Assembly: GCA_052035955.1 (NCBI GenBank)
Contig: JBPOHD010000005.1
Span: forward strand, 36,431 to 100,430
Direction: 5' to 3'
DNA from: JAEUNJ01 sp052035955
GTDB lineage: Bacteria; Pseudomonadota; Gammaproteobacteria; Burkholderiales; Rhodocyclaceae
DNA length: 64,000 bases
A model generated the notes under the pieces. It did no database searches. It was not told the DNA's origin and was given only the letters and a program-made list of their open reading frames with translations. The first letter of the stretch is position 1, and each line of letters starts with the position of its first letter. Shown in pieces: positions 1 to 8,711 of the stretch. Both the position numbers and the translations under genes were made by a program.

Positions 1-28
1 TCCAACCATTCCCCCGTGGAGGCATGCC

Positions 29-1360
29 GTGGGTATGCGTGACCGAATCCTGATCCTTTCCCTGGCTGCGCTGCCGGCGGCAGGCGACGTCCTGGCCGAA
101 GTGGCCCGGGCCGACTTCGTCAACGGTCCCGTCGCGGTGGTCGGCGCCGACGGCGGTCGCCGCGTCCTGGTCAAGGGCGGCGAACTGAACAATGGCGAAC
201 TGGTGGCCACCGGCGACGGGCGGACCCAGCTGCGCTTCACCGACGGCGCCCTCGTGGCCCTGCAGCCGCGCACGGAATTCAAGGTGGACGAGTACCGCTT
301 CAGCGGCGCCAGCGACGGATCGGAGCGGGGCCTCTTCAGCCTGTTCAAGGGTGCCCTGCGGACGGTCACGGGCCTGATCGGCAAGGGCAAGCGGGACAAC
401 TACCTGCTGCGTACCGAGGTCGCCACCATCGGCATCCGCGGCACCGAATACACGGCGGAGCTGGAGAACGGCTTGCGCGTCACCACCACGGCCGGCGAGA
501 TCGAGGTCTGCAACCAGGCCGGGTGCACGCCGGTCGGGGCCGGGCAGTCGGCCTACACGCCCAATTCGACCACCAAGCCCGCCTATGCGACGGACAAGGT
601 CAGTGCCGGGCCGACCCCGCCGCCGCCCGATCCCAAGCTCTATCCGGAAAAGCCGGCCGTCGCCGTGCTGACCTCGGGAACGGGCTACGCGGTGGCATTC
701 TCCGGCTACGACGTCTCGACGCCGCCGCCCATCGGCTTCGTCGGCCATTCCACCGACGCCACGGCCACCTACGACGAACTGGGCGGCCTCTCCGGCTTTG
801 CCTCCCCGAGCGGATCCCTCGGCGCCGTCAGCGCGACGCCGGCGGCCCATGCCGAACGCGGCACCGACGGCAGCGGCGTCATCGCCTGGGGACGCTGGGC
901 CAGCGGCAGCTTCAACGGCGTGCCGGTCAGCCAGTTCCACTACGTGGCGGGCGTCCCGACCCCGGCCACCGCCCTGGGCGAGCTGATGGGCCTGAAGACC
1001 ACCTACACCCTGATCGGCGCCACCTCCCCGACCGCCGCCAGCGGCGCGGTCGGCGGCCTGGTCACCGGTTCCCTCACCGTGCAGTTCGGCGCCACCACGA
1101 CGACCGCCGCCCTGCTCAGCATTCCCATCGCCGGCGGCAGCTTCACCCTGTCCGGGTCCGGCATCACCGGCTTTCCCGCCTTCAGCGGTTCCGGCCTCAG
1201 CCTGACCTGCGGTCCCTGCCCGGCCGGCGCGACGCCGGGCACCGGCGCCGTGGGCGGCATGTTCTTCGGTCCCGCCGCCTCCCACGCGGGCCTCAACTAT
1301 CTCTTCAACGGGGGGGCCACCCTGGGCGACGTGACGGGTGCGGCCGCCTTCCGGCGCTAG
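29..1360 (+). CDS. Secreted FecR-domain protein with C-terminal TbpB-like barrel
   Basis: Predicted 443-residue exported protein. A signal peptide (about residues 1-24, no lipobox Cys) is followed by a FecR domain (about 45-150, ending in the motif VATIGIRGTEY). A proline-rich linker lies near 190-205. The C-terminal part is rich in Gly, Ser and Thr, carries a WGRW motif and ends with VGGMFFGPAA, which resembles the last strands of transferrin-binding-protein-B-like barrels. The GTG at 29 is chosen because GGAGG lies six bases upstream; ATG at 35 is the alternative. The next gene encodes a Slam-like outer-membrane protein, whose known cargos carry this barrel type, so I infer a surface or secreted cargo. 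The ligand is unknown; the barrel assignment is by eye. Confidence 0.75.
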   Translation: MGMRDRILILSLAALPAAGDVLAEVARADFVNGPVAVVGADGGRRVLVKGGELNNGELVATGDGRTQLRFTDGALVALQPRTEFKVDEYRFSGASDGSERGLFSLFKGALRTVTGLIGKGKRDNYLLRTEVATIGIRGTEYTAELENGLRVTTTAGEIEVCNQAGCTPVGAGQSAYTPNSTTKPAYATDKVSAGPTPPPPDPKLYPEKPAVAVLTSGTGYAVAFSGYDVSTPPPIGFVGHSTDATATYDELGGLSGFASPSGSLGAVSATPAAHAERGTDGSGVIAWGRWASGSFNGVPVSQFHYVAGVPTPATALGELMGLKTTYTLIGATSPTAASGAVGGLVTGSLTVQFGATTTTAALLSIPIAGGSFTLSGSGITGFPAFSGSGLSLTCGPCPAGATPGTGAVGGMFFGPAASHAGLNYLFNGGATLGDVTGAAAFRR

Positions 1361-1376
1361 CAGGATGCGGACGACC

Positions 1377-2690
1377 ATGAACACGACGAGACTCCTGGCC
1401 GCCCTGGCGGTGGCCTTGGCCTGTACCGGGCAGGCCCGGGCCGATGCCCGGACCGACGAGGCCCGGCGGCTGATCGAGGCCGGGCAGGGCGCCCAGGCCT
1501 ATGCCCTGCTGGTGCCGCTGGAAAGTGCCCGGGCCGGCGAGCCCGAGTTCGACCTGCTGCTCGGCATCGCCGCCCTGGACGCCGGCGAGGGGACGCGGGC
1601 CGTCTTCGCCCTGGAGCGGGCGGTGACGGTGCAACCGGAAAATGCCCGGGCGCGGGCGGAACTGGCCCGGGCCTACCTGGCCGTCGGCGAGACGGACGCC
1701 GCCCGGCGCGAGTTCGAGCGGGTGCGCAGCCAGCCGGTGCCGGCCGAGGTGAAGGGCACCATCGACCGCTTCCTGTCGGCGGCGGACCGGCTGGACGACA
1801 AGACCCGGCCGACCCTGCGCGGCCATGTGGAACTGGCGGTCGGCACCGACAGCAACGTCAATAGCGCTTCCGCCGGCCAGAGCCTGGCCATTCCCGCCTT
1901 CGGCGGCATGCCCGCGCTGCTCGATCCCCTCAGCGTCCAGACGGGCGACAAGTTCCTGGCCCTGGGCGGCGGCCTCCGTTTCCGCAATCCGGTCGGCAAC
2001 GGGCTGTCCCTCACGGCCGGACTGGGCGGGAGCGTCCGCCACCATCCGACGGACGAGATCTGGGACCTGGGCAACGTGGACGGCAACGCCGGCCTCCTCT
2101 GGGAGAGCGGCGCCGACAGCTGGTCCCTGGCCTACCAGCACAGCACCCTGCGCCTGCAAAGCGATCGTTACCGGGCCGCCAACGGGGTCGGTGCCCAGTG
2201 GCAAAGGCAGTTGGGGCCGGAGGACCAGGTCGCCGCCTTCCTCCAGTATTCGCGGCTCAGCTACCCGGCCCAGGACCTGCGCAACGCCGACCGCTGGGTG
2301 GCGGGCGGCGCCTATGCCCACGGCTTCGGCAACGGCCTGACGGCCTTCGCCGGCGCCTATGCGGGAACGGAAAGGGAGCGCTCGGACGCCGTGCCCCACC
2401 TCGGGCACCGCCTGGCCGGCCTGCGCCTGGGGGGCGAGTACTCGCTGACCGCCGCCGCCGCGCTGTTCGCCAACCTCTCCTACGAGGGCCGGCGCTACGG
2501 CGGGACGGAGCCCCTGTTCTTCGAAGCCCGGCGCGACCGCCAATGGAACCTCCAGCTCGGCGCCAACCTGGGCCTGGCCCGCAACTGGCTGCTGACGCCG
2601 CAGTTGAGCGCGACCCGCAACGAGTCCAGCATCGGGCTCTACGATTACCGGCGGCGGGTGGCGTCCCTGAACCTGAGGCACGATTTCTGA
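1377..2690 (+). CDS. Slam-like TPR/outer-membrane beta-barrel protein (DUF560 type)
   Basis: About 437 residues. A clear signal peptide (cleavage near QARA, residue 22) is followed by TPR-like helices (about 30-130) and then a long region of alternating amphipathic strands ending in LRHDF, with the terminal Phe typical of outer-membrane barrels. This architecture matches surface lipoprotein assembly modulators (Slam), which export TbpB-like proteins across the outer membrane. It starts 16 bases after the FecR/barrel gene, so the two form a likely cargo-transporter pair. The ATG at 1377 puts the signal peptide at the very N-terminus; ATG at 1365 is also possible. The Slam function is inferred from architecture and context, and the substrate specificity is unknown. 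Confidence 0.7.
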   Translation: MNTTRLLAALAVALACTGQARADARTDEARRLIEAGQGAQAYALLVPLESARAGEPEFDLLLGIAALDAGEGTRAVFALERAVTVQPENARARAELARAYLAVGETDAARREFERVRSQPVPAEVKGTIDRFLSAADRLDDKTRPTLRGHVELAVGTDSNVNSASAGQSLAIPAFGGMPALLDPLSVQTGDKFLALGGGLRFRNPVGNGLSLTAGLGGSVRHHPTDEIWDLGNVDGNAGLLWESGADSWSLAYQHSTLRLQSDRYRAANGVGAQWQRQLGPEDQVAAFLQYSRLSYPAQDLRNADRWVAGGAYAHGFGNGLTAFAGAYAGTERERSDAVPHLGHRLAGLRLGGEYSLTAAAALFANLSYEGRRYGGTEPLFFEARRDRQWNLQLGANLGLARNWLLTPQLSATRNESSIGLYDYRRRVASLNLRHDF

Positions 2691-2738
2691 CCCGGCAGCG
2701 GGTCGCCGGGCGGTCCGGGTCGGCGACCGGTCGCCCGC

Positions 2739-2744
2739 TATAAT
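2739..2744 (+). promoter_or_regulatory. Candidate -10 element for argS
   Basis: A perfect TATAAT lies 42 bases upstream of the argS start in the gap after the barrel gene. No convincing -35 hexamer sits 16-18 bases upstream, so this is a candidate sigma-70 promoter based on the -10 alone. Confidence 0.45.
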
Positions 2745-2786
2745 GCCGGCTCCGCGGCGGGTCGCCCGCCCAGCACAATCCCAACC

Positions 2787-4556
2787 ATGAATCAGGATCC
2801 CAAGGCCTACCTGGCGCAACTGCTGACGGCCGCCCTCGGGCAGGTCGCCCCCGGCGCCAGCGCCGACATACAGCTCGAGCGTCCCCGGGACGCCACCCAC
2901 GGCGACTTCGCCTCCAACCTTGCGCTGCAGCTGGCGCGGCCGATGAAGGCCAATCCGCGGGAAGTGGCGGCCCGACTCGTCGCCGCGCTGCCGAAGTCGG
3001 AATGGGTGGCCAGGGCGGAGATCGCCGGGCCGGGATTCATCAACTTCACCCTCGCCGGCAAGGCCAAGACCGGCATCGTCCGCACGGTGCTGGCGGCCGC
3101 CGACGACTACGGCCGCGGGCGCCTCGAGGGGCGGCCGAAGGTGCAGGTGGAATTCGTCTCGGCCAACCCGACCGGCCCGCTCCACGTCGGCCATGGCCGC
3201 GGCGCCGCCTACGGCGCCAGCCTGGCCTCCCTGCTGGCCTTCGCCGGCTACGACGTGGTGCGGGAGTACTACGTCAACGATGCCGGCCGGCAGATGGACA
3301 TCCTCGGCGTCTCGACCTGGCTGCGCTACCTGGAGCTGTTCGACGAGTACGTCCCTTTCCCGCCCAACGCCTACCAGGGCGGCTACGTGCGCGAGATGGC
3401 CGAGCAGATCAAGCTCGCCCACCAGGACCGCTACGCGCATCCGGCGGCAGCGGTGCTGGCCTGCGTGCCGGCGGCGCCGGCCCCCCGCGAGGACGGCGCC
3501 TGGACGGCCGAGGAGAAGGCCCAGCTGGAGGCCCACCTGGACGGCCTGATCGCGGCCGCCAAGGACCTGCTGGGCGAGGAATGGTCCTACGTGCACCAGC
3601 ACGCCCTGACCGAGCAGCTGGCCGACTGCCGCGAGGACCTGGAGGGATTCGGCGTCCATTTCGACGTCTGGTTCTCCGAGCGCTCCCTCTACGACACTGG
3701 CATGGTCGGGCGGGCCGTGGCGGAACTGGAGCGGCGCGGCCACCTCTACGTGCAGGACGGCGCCAAGTGGTTCCGCTCGACGGCCTTCGGCGACGAGAAG
3801 GACCGGGTGGTGCAGCGGGAGAACGGCCTCTACACCTACTTCGCCTCCGACATCGCCTACCACGCCAACAAGTTCGAGCGCGGCTTCGCCAAGGTGGTGG
3901 ACGTCTGGGGCGCCGACCACCATGGCTACATCCCGCGGGTGAAGGGGGCCCTGAAGGCCCTGGACCTCGACGCCGACCGGCTCGACGTGGCCCTGGTCCA
4001 GTTCGTCAGCCTGTTCCGCGACGGGGCCAAGGTCTCCATGTCGACCCGGGCCGGCGAATACGTCACCCTGCGCCAGCTGCGCGAGGACGTCGGCAACGAT
4101 GCCTGCCGCTTCTTCTACATGCTGCGCAAGTGCGACCAGGCGCTCGACTTCGACCTCGACCTGGCCAAGTCCCAGTCCACCGACAACCCGGTCTACTACG
4201 TCCAGTACGCCCATGCCCGCATCTGTTCGGTGCTGGCCCAGTGGGCGGGGAACGAATCCGGCCTGGCCGGCGCCGACCTGGCGCCCCTGGCCCAGGAGCG
4301 GGAACTGGCCCTCTGCGCCCGCCTGCGGGAATTCCCGGAGATGGTCGCCGCGGCCGCCCGCGATTTCGCGCCCCATGCCGTAGCCTTCTACCTGCGCGAG
4401 CTGGCGGCGGAATTCCACGGCTGGTACAACGCCGAGCGCCTGCTGGTGGACGACGCGGCCCTGCGCGAGGCGCGGCTGGCGCTGGCCATTGCGGTGCGCC
4501 AGGTGCTCCGCAACGGCCTGCGCATACTGGGCGTCTCGGCGCCGGAAAGCATGTGA
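2787..4556 (+). CDS. argS: Arginyl-tRNA synthetase
   Basis: 589 residues, the usual length for a class I ArgRS, which charges tRNA-Arg with arginine in the cytoplasm. The N-terminal Arg-tRNA synthetase additional domain covers about residues 5-90. The HIGH-type motif is HVGH at 133-136, preceded by FVSANPTGPL. The KMSKS-like loop reads KVSMSTRAG, and a C-terminal DALR anticodon-binding domain ends the protein. The stop codon overlaps the ATG of the downstream SPOR gene (ATG within GTGATGG), so the two are translationally coupled. There is no obvious Shine-Dalgarno sequence before this ATG. Confidence 0.98.
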   Translation: MNQDPKAYLAQLLTAALGQVAPGASADIQLERPRDATHGDFASNLALQLARPMKANPREVAARLVAALPKSEWVARAEIAGPGFINFTLAGKAKTGIVRTVLAAADDYGRGRLEGRPKVQVEFVSANPTGPLHVGHGRGAAYGASLASLLAFAGYDVVREYYVNDAGRQMDILGVSTWLRYLELFDEYVPFPPNAYQGGYVREMAEQIKLAHQDRYAHPAAAVLACVPAAPAPREDGAWTAEEKAQLEAHLDGLIAAAKDLLGEEWSYVHQHALTEQLADCREDLEGFGVHFDVWFSERSLYDTGMVGRAVAELERRGHLYVQDGAKWFRSTAFGDEKDRVVQRENGLYTYFASDIAYHANKFERGFAKVVDVWGADHHGYIPRVKGALKALDLDADRLDVALVQFVSLFRDGAKVSMSTRAGEYVTLRQLREDVGNDACRFFYMLRKCDQALDFDLDLAKSQSTDNPVYYVQYAHARICSVLAQWAGNESGLAGADLAPLAQERELALCARLREFPEMVAAAARDFAPHAVAFYLRELAAEFHGWYNAERLLVDDAALREARLALAIAVRQVLRNGLRILGVSAPESM

Positions 4557-5176
4557 TGGCGAAAAATCCAAGACCGGCGGCCCGCCCCGTGCCGACCCGC
4601 AGGAGCCGCGGCGGTACGCTGCTCGGCATCTTCCTTGGCCTGGTGGTCGGCGTGCTGATCTCCTTCGGCGTCGTCTGGTACCTGAACAAGACGCCGATTC
4701 CCTTCCAGAACAAGACGGGACGTCCCGAGGCCGGCAAGGCCGCGGAAACCAAGGCGCCGGACGGCAAGGCAGCCGACGGCAAGGCGGTCCCGGCGCCCCA
4801 GGCCCTGCCCGGCAAGCCCGGCGACAAGGCTCCCGGGGCCCCCGGCGAGGGGGACCGCCCGCGTTTCGAGTTCTACAAGATCCTCCCCGGCGGCCAGGAC
4901 GCCGCGCCGGCGCCGGCCGAGAAGGCCCCGGCGGCGGCCGAGATCCTCTTCTTGCAGGCCGGAGCCTTCCAGAAGGCCCAGGATGCCGACAACCTGAAGG
5001 CGAAGCTTGCCCTGATGGGCGTGGAAGCCGGCGTGCAGGAGATCAACCTGCCCGACAAGGGCGTCATGCACCGGGTGCGGGTGGGTCCCTTCGCCAAGCC
5101 CGAGGAAATGAACCGGGTGCGGAACCAGTTGGCCCAGGGCGGCATCCAAACCACCGTCGTCAAGAACAAGGACTGA
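4556..5176 (+). CDS. SPOR-domain membrane protein (FtsN-like)
   Basis: 206 residues. A short basic cytoplasmic N-terminus leads into one transmembrane helix (about 21-42, GIFLGLVVGVLISFGVVWYL). A Lys/Ala/Pro/Gly-rich linker of about 80 residues follows, and then a SPOR domain (about 130-202) with the expected strand pattern around LQAGAFQKAQDADNLKAKL and HRVRVGPF. SPOR domains bind denuded peptidoglycan at the division site, so a divisome-associated role like FtsN is likely. It is coupled to argS by overlapping stop and start and lies three bases before dsbA, an argS-SPOR-dsbA order that I recall as common in betaproteobacteria. Exact orthology to FtsN is not established. Confidence 0.88.
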   Translation: MAKNPRPAARPVPTRRSRGGTLLGIFLGLVVGVLISFGVVWYLNKTPIPFQNKTGRPEAGKAAETKAPDGKAADGKAVPAPQALPGKPGDKAPGAPGEGDRPRFEFYKILPGGQDAAPAPAEKAPAAAEILFLQAGAFQKAQDADNLKAKLALMGVEAGVQEINLPDKGVMHRVRVGPFAKPEEMNRVRNQLAQGGIQTTVVKNKD

Positions 5177-5179
5177 TCC

Positions 5180-5833
5180 ATGAACAGATTCCTCGCCAGC
5201 TTCGCCGCCCTCGCCCTTGCTGCCGCCGCGCTGTTCGCCGGACCCGTCGCCGCCCAGGCGCAGCTCCAGGAGGGCCGCGACTTCGCGATCCTCAGCCCGG
5301 CCCAGCCCACCGATGCCAAGGGGAAGGTCGAGGTGGTCGAGTTCTTCTCCTACGCCTGCCCCCATTGCAGCGACTTCGATCCGGTGCTCGACAAGTGGAT
5401 CAAGCGCCTGCCCAAGGACGTGGAAGTCCGCAAGGTGCCGGTCACCTTCAACCGGGCTGCCTGGGCCAACCTGGCCAAGATCTACTACGCCCTCGACACC
5501 CTCGGCGAGACCGGCCGGCTGCATTCGAAGGTCTTCGAGGCCATTCATGCCAGGAACATCAGACTCGAGGACGAGAAGGTCGCCATGGAATGGCTCGCCG
5601 CCCAGGGCGTGGACATGAAGAAGTTCCAGGATGCCTGGAATGCCTTCGGCATCGGCGGCCGCGTCTCCCAGGGCCAGGCCATGGCCGTCGCCTACAAGAT
5701 CGGCGGCGTCCCGACCCTGGCCGTGGCCGGCAAGTACGTCGTCCTCGGCAAGGCCGCGACGACCTACGAGGACCTGCTGCGCATCGCCGACGCCCTGATC
5801 GTCCGGGCGCGCGGCGAGGGCCTCGGCAAGTAA
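5180..5833 (+). CDS. dsbA: Periplasmic thiol:disulfide interchange protein DsbA
   Basis: 217 residues with a signal peptide cleaved near AAQA (residue 26). The thioredoxin fold carries the DsbA-type active site C60-P-H-C63 after EFFSYA, and the cis-Pro loop is GGVPTLAV. It oxidises cysteines of exported proteins and would be reoxidised by DsbB, which is not in this window. It starts three bases after the SPOR gene stop, so it belongs to the same transcription unit. Length and motifs are typical; no anomaly seen. Confidence 0.95.
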   Translation: MNRFLASFAALALAAAALFAGPVAAQAQLQEGRDFAILSPAQPTDAKGKVEVVEFFSYACPHCSDFDPVLDKWIKRLPKDVEVRKVPVTFNRAAWANLAKIYYALDTLGETGRLHSKVFEAIHARNIRLEDEKVAMEWLAAQGVDMKKFQDAWNAFGIGGRVSQGQAMAVAYKIGGVPTLAVAGKYVVLGKAATTYEDLLRIADALIVRARGEGLGK

Positions 5834-5849
5834 GCCTGCGGGTGCCGGC

Positions 5850-6635
5850 GTGAGGGTGCCCGGCGGCACGCCGCCGCGGGTCTTCATCACCGGCGCGTCC
5901 TCGGGCCTGGGCGCCGCCCTGGCCCGCGCCTATGCGGCCCGGGGGGCGACCCTGGGCCTGGCCGCCCGCCGGGGCGGCCTCCTCGCTTCGCTGGCCGGCG
6001 AACTCGGCGTTCCCTGCCATTGCTACGCCCTCGACGTCGCCGACGCGGCGGCCATGGAATCGGCGGCCCGGGACTTCGCCTCGGCCGCCGGCTGCCCCGA
6101 CATCGTGATCGCCAACGCCGGCATCTCGGTCGGAACCCTGGCGGCCGAACCGGCCGACCTCCCCGTCCTCGAGCGCATCATGGCGGTCAATGTCAACGGC
6201 ATGGCCAATACCTTCGCCCCCTTCCTGCCCGCCATGGGCGCCCTGGGCCGCGGCCGCCTGGTCGGCATCGCCTCGGTGGCCGGCATCCGCGGCATTCCCG
6301 GGGCAGGGGCCTACTCGGCGTCCAAGGCGGCGGCCATCGCCTACCTGGAAAGCCTGAGGGTGGAGTTGCGCCCGGCCGGCGTCCGCGTCGTCACCATCGC
6401 GCCCGGCTACGTGGACACCCCGATGACCCGGCGCAATCCCTATCGCATGCCCTTCCTGCTGCCGGCCGACGAGGCCGCCCGGCGCATGCTGAAGGTCATC
6501 GACCGGGGCGACGGCTACGCGGTCGTTCCCTGGCAGATGGCCGCGGTCGGCAAGCTGCTGCGCCTGCTCCCCAACCCGGTGTTCGACCGGCTGTTCGCCC
6601 GCGCCGGACGCAAGCCCCGCGGCACCGGGCTCTGA
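5850..6635 (+). CDS. Short-chain dehydrogenase/reductase
   Basis: 261 residues, classical SDR. The nucleotide-binding motif TGASSGLG lies near residue 14, NAG follows at about residue 88, the catalytic Ser is in GIASVAG, and the YSASK pair (catalytic Tyr and Lys) is at about 152-156. The start is GTG at 5850, 16 bases after dsbA, so it is probably co-transcribed. It resembles the DltE/YqjQ-type SDRs of unknown substrate; the sequence gives no clue to the physiological reaction. The C-terminus has a short hydrophobic and basic stretch that could touch the membrane. Confidence 0.85.
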   Translation: MRVPGGTPPRVFITGASSGLGAALARAYAARGATLGLAARRGGLLASLAGELGVPCHCYALDVADAAAMESAARDFASAAGCPDIVIANAGISVGTLAAEPADLPVLERIMAVNVNGMANTFAPFLPAMGALGRGRLVGIASVAGIRGIPGAGAYSASKAAAIAYLESLRVELRPAGVRVVTIAPGYVDTPMTRRNPYRMPFLLPADEAARRMLKVIDRGDGYAVVPWQMAAVGKLLRLLPNPVFDRLFARAGRKPRGTGL

Positions 6636-6710
6636 GCGGCAGGCCCTTGCCCATGGTATTTTTCCGTGCGTGCCGCCCCCGGCCGGCGGCGAACCAGGGA
6701 GGGAAGTGGC

Positions 6711-7049
6711 TTGGCTGACCCCGCGATGATCTGGGCGCGCCTGACGGCCGGCTTCCGGCGGCTGTCGGAGGAGTCGCGGGAGGCCCTGACGCAGCGCCTG
6801 CTGGCCCGCCGAGGCGTGCTGTTCTTGCACGTGGCCGCCTTCCTCGTCTTCGGCCCCCTGGGCCTGCTCGCCACGGCCGGCGTCCACGCCCTCGTGGAGG
6901 CCTGGCGGGCCGGGGAGGGCGCCGTCCCGCCGGTGCCGCGCAGCCCCCTGGGCGAGGGCGGCGGGAGCGCCGCCGCATCGAATCCCTTCGCTTCCCCCTT
7001 CAGGCGGTCCGCCGCCGGCTCACCCTCCGTCTTTTCGGGAGTTCCCGCC
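6711..7049 (+). other. In-frame coding-like extension upstream of the prohibitin gene
   Basis: The reading frame of the prohibitin gene stays open upstream to at least 6711. A TTG at 6711 follows an AGGGAGGGAAG ribosome-binding sequence. The first 85 codons show strong GC bias at third positions and predict one hydrophobic helix (VLFLHVAAFLVFGPLGLLA), as a real protein would. The last 30 codons (Ser, Ala and Pro) look less gene-like. It could be an N-terminal extension giving a 378-residue protein, or a small membrane protein fused in frame to prohibitin without a stop. Confidence 0.4.
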
Positions 7050-7847
7050 ATGCCGCGCTTCATCAAGGTCCTGCTTTCCCTCGCCGCCGCCGTCCTGGTC
7101 CTCTGGATCCTGTCGCCCTTCGCCATCGTGCCGGCGGGCCACCGGGGCGTCGTCACCACCTTCGGCAAGGTCTCTCCGGAGGTTTTCGACGAAGGCATCC
7201 ACCTCGTCATCCCCGTCGCGCAAGCGGTGTACCTCATGGACGTGCGCATCCAGAAGGGCGAGGGGGCGGGCGACGCGGCCTCGAAGGACCTGCAGCAGGT
7301 GCACACGACGGTGGCCCTGAACTACCACATCGACCCGAAGGAGGCGGCCAACGTCTTCCAGGACGTCGGGACCACCATCGGCGACAAGATCATCGTCCCC
7401 GCCGTCCAGGAAGCGGTGAAGGCGGCGACGGCCCAATACACCGCGGAGGAACTGATCACCAAGCGCCCCGAGGTGCGCGACCGGATCCGGGGCCTGCTGG
7501 TCGAGCGCCTGACCCGCCACGGCGTGGCGGTGGACGAGTTCTCCATCGTCAATTTCACGTTCTCCAAGAGCTTCAACGAGGCCATCGAGGGAAAGACCAC
7601 GGCCGAGCAGTTGAAGCTCAAGGCGGAGCGCGACCTGATGCGCATCCGCGTCGAGGCGGAGCAGAAGGTGACCCAGGCCAAGGCGGAGGCGGAGTCCCTG
7701 GCCTTGCAGAAGCAGCAGGTGACGCCGGAACTGATCCGCCTGCGGGAGATCGAGAACCAGCGTCGAGCCATCGAGAAATGGGACGGCCACATGCCCCAGG
7801 TGGCCGGCGGCGCCCTGCCCTTCATCAACGTCCAGCCTGCCCGGTAG
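7050..7847 (+). CDS. Prohibitin-family membrane protein
   Basis: 265 residues from ATG 7050, which has GGGAG eight bases upstream and gives the canonical length. One N-terminal transmembrane helix (about 5-25) is followed by a SPFH/PHB domain (about 25-200, with GHRGVVTTFGKVSPEVFDEG) and an Ala/Glu/Lys coiled coil (about 185-240, KAERDLMRIRVEAEQKVTQA). Prohibitins assemble into membrane-bound rings that modulate proteases such as FtsH and organise membrane domains. The frame continues upstream without a stop (see the entry at 6711), so a longer form is possible. It is convergent with the IclR gene. Confidence 0.88.
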   Translation: MPRFIKVLLSLAAAVLVLWILSPFAIVPAGHRGVVTTFGKVSPEVFDEGIHLVIPVAQAVYLMDVRIQKGEGAGDAASKDLQQVHTTVALNYHIDPKEAANVFQDVGTTIGDKIIVPAVQEAVKAATAQYTAEELITKRPEVRDRIRGLLVERLTRHGVAVDEFSIVNFTFSKSFNEAIEGKTTAEQLKLKAERDLMRIRVEAEQKVTQAKAEAESLALQKQQVTPELIRLREIENQRRAIEKWDGHMPQVAGGALPFINVQPAR

Positions 7848-7848
7848 G

Positions 7849-7872
7849 GGCGACCTCGTTCAGAAGGTCGCC
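7849..7872. terminator. Hairpin between convergent prohibitin and IclR genes
   Basis: A perfect 8-bp stem (GGCGACCT / AGGTCGCC) with an eight-base loop starts two bases after the prohibitin stop, and the IclR stop codon lies in its loop. There is no U-tract, so termination efficiency is uncertain. It would serve both strands. Confidence 0.4.
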
Positions 7873-8621
7873 GCCAGCTGGGCGGCGGCGCGGCGCAAGG
7901 CCGGCAGGTGGGCCAGCGCCTGCGACAGACCCATGCGCGAGGATGGGGCGTGGACGGCCAGCGCGGCGGGCACCCTTCGATCGCCATCGTCCACGGGCAC
8001 GGCCACGCAGACCGTCCCCTCCAGGTATTCCTCGTCATCGGTGCCGACGCGCTCGCGGCGGATGCGCTTCAGGGCGGCGTCGAAGGCTTCCCGGTCCGTG
8101 ACGGTCTTGTCCGTGAAGCGCTCCATGGGCATGGCGTCGAGCAGGCGCTTGCGCTCGCGGGCCGGCAGCAGGGAGAGGAGGAGCTTGCCGCTGGCGCTGC
8201 AATGGGCCGGTACGCGCGAACCGCGCTGGAAATGCAGGCGCAGGGGCCAGGCGGCTTCGACGCGATCCAGATAGACCACTTCGCCTCCGTCCAGCATGGT
8301 GAGGTTGCAGGTTTCCCCGAGCTCGGCCACGAGTCCCTGGAGGATGGCATGGCGCGGACCGCGGATGCCGGTGTTGGACAGCACGTCGAGGGCGAGGGCG
8401 GCCAGGCGCGGCCCCGGCAGGTAGCGTCGCCCATCCGGTTCGCGGACCAGCATGCCTGCCTGCTCGATGACCCCGAGGATGCGGTGCACCGTCGGCTTCG
8501 GCAGGCCGGTTGCCGCCATCAGGTCGGCGGGGGCCACGGGACCGTCGGCCCGCGCCACCTGTTCCAGCAGGTTGAGGGCACGCAGGGCCGCCGAAGAGGA
8601 CTCGTTGTCGTGTTTCGACAT
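7860..8621 (-). CDS. IclR-family transcriptional regulator
   Basis: 253 residues from ATG 8621; an in-frame TTG at 8642 is a less likely start. The N-terminal winged helix-turn-helix (about 12-70, with ATGLPKPTVHRILGVIEQAG) is followed by the IclR effector-binding domain (about 75-245, with HCSASGKLLLSLLP and the late GTVCVAVPVDD segment). It is divergently transcribed from the Xsc-like/ThDP/BASS operon, which it very probably controls. A candidate operator (inverted ATTGCA/TGCAAT) lies in the shared intergenic region. The effector is unknown and is likely the operon's substrate or an intermediate. Confidence 0.9.
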   Translation of the reverse strand: MSKHDNESSSAALRALNLLEQVARADGPVAPADLMAATGLPKPTVHRILGVIEQAGMLVREPDGRRYLPGPRLAALALDVLSNTGIRGPRHAILQGLVAELGETCNLTMLDGGEVVYLDRVEAAWPLRLHFQRGSRVPAHCSASGKLLLSLLPARERKRLLDAMPMERFTDKTVTDREAFDAALKRIRRERVGTDDEEYLEGTVCVAVPVDDGDRRVPAALAVHAPSSRMGLSQALAHLPALRRAAAQLAATF

Positions 8622-8653
8622 AAATTCAACAAAACGAGACAAGGTGTCCCATT

Positions 8654-8680
8654 ATTGCAATCCTTCGTGCGACATGCAAT
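8654..8680. promoter_or_regulatory. Candidate IclR operator
   Basis: An inverted repeat ATTGCA (8654-8659) and TGCAAT (8675-8680) is separated by 15 bases. It sits between the IclR gene and the divergent ThDP operon, in the AT-richer part of the intergenic region. The dyad size suits IclR dimers, but binding is inferred from position only. Confidence 0.4.
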
Positions 8681-8711
8681 CATTGGATCGAAAAGCTCAG
8701 GAGGAATCGCC

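Noticed and set aside
1305..4571. Very long open frame (over 1,000 codons) antisense to argS and the barrel gene
   Set aside because: High GC removes stop codons in the opposite strand; the translated sequence is repetitive in Gly, Gln, Val and His and shows no domain, while argS on the plus strand is certain.
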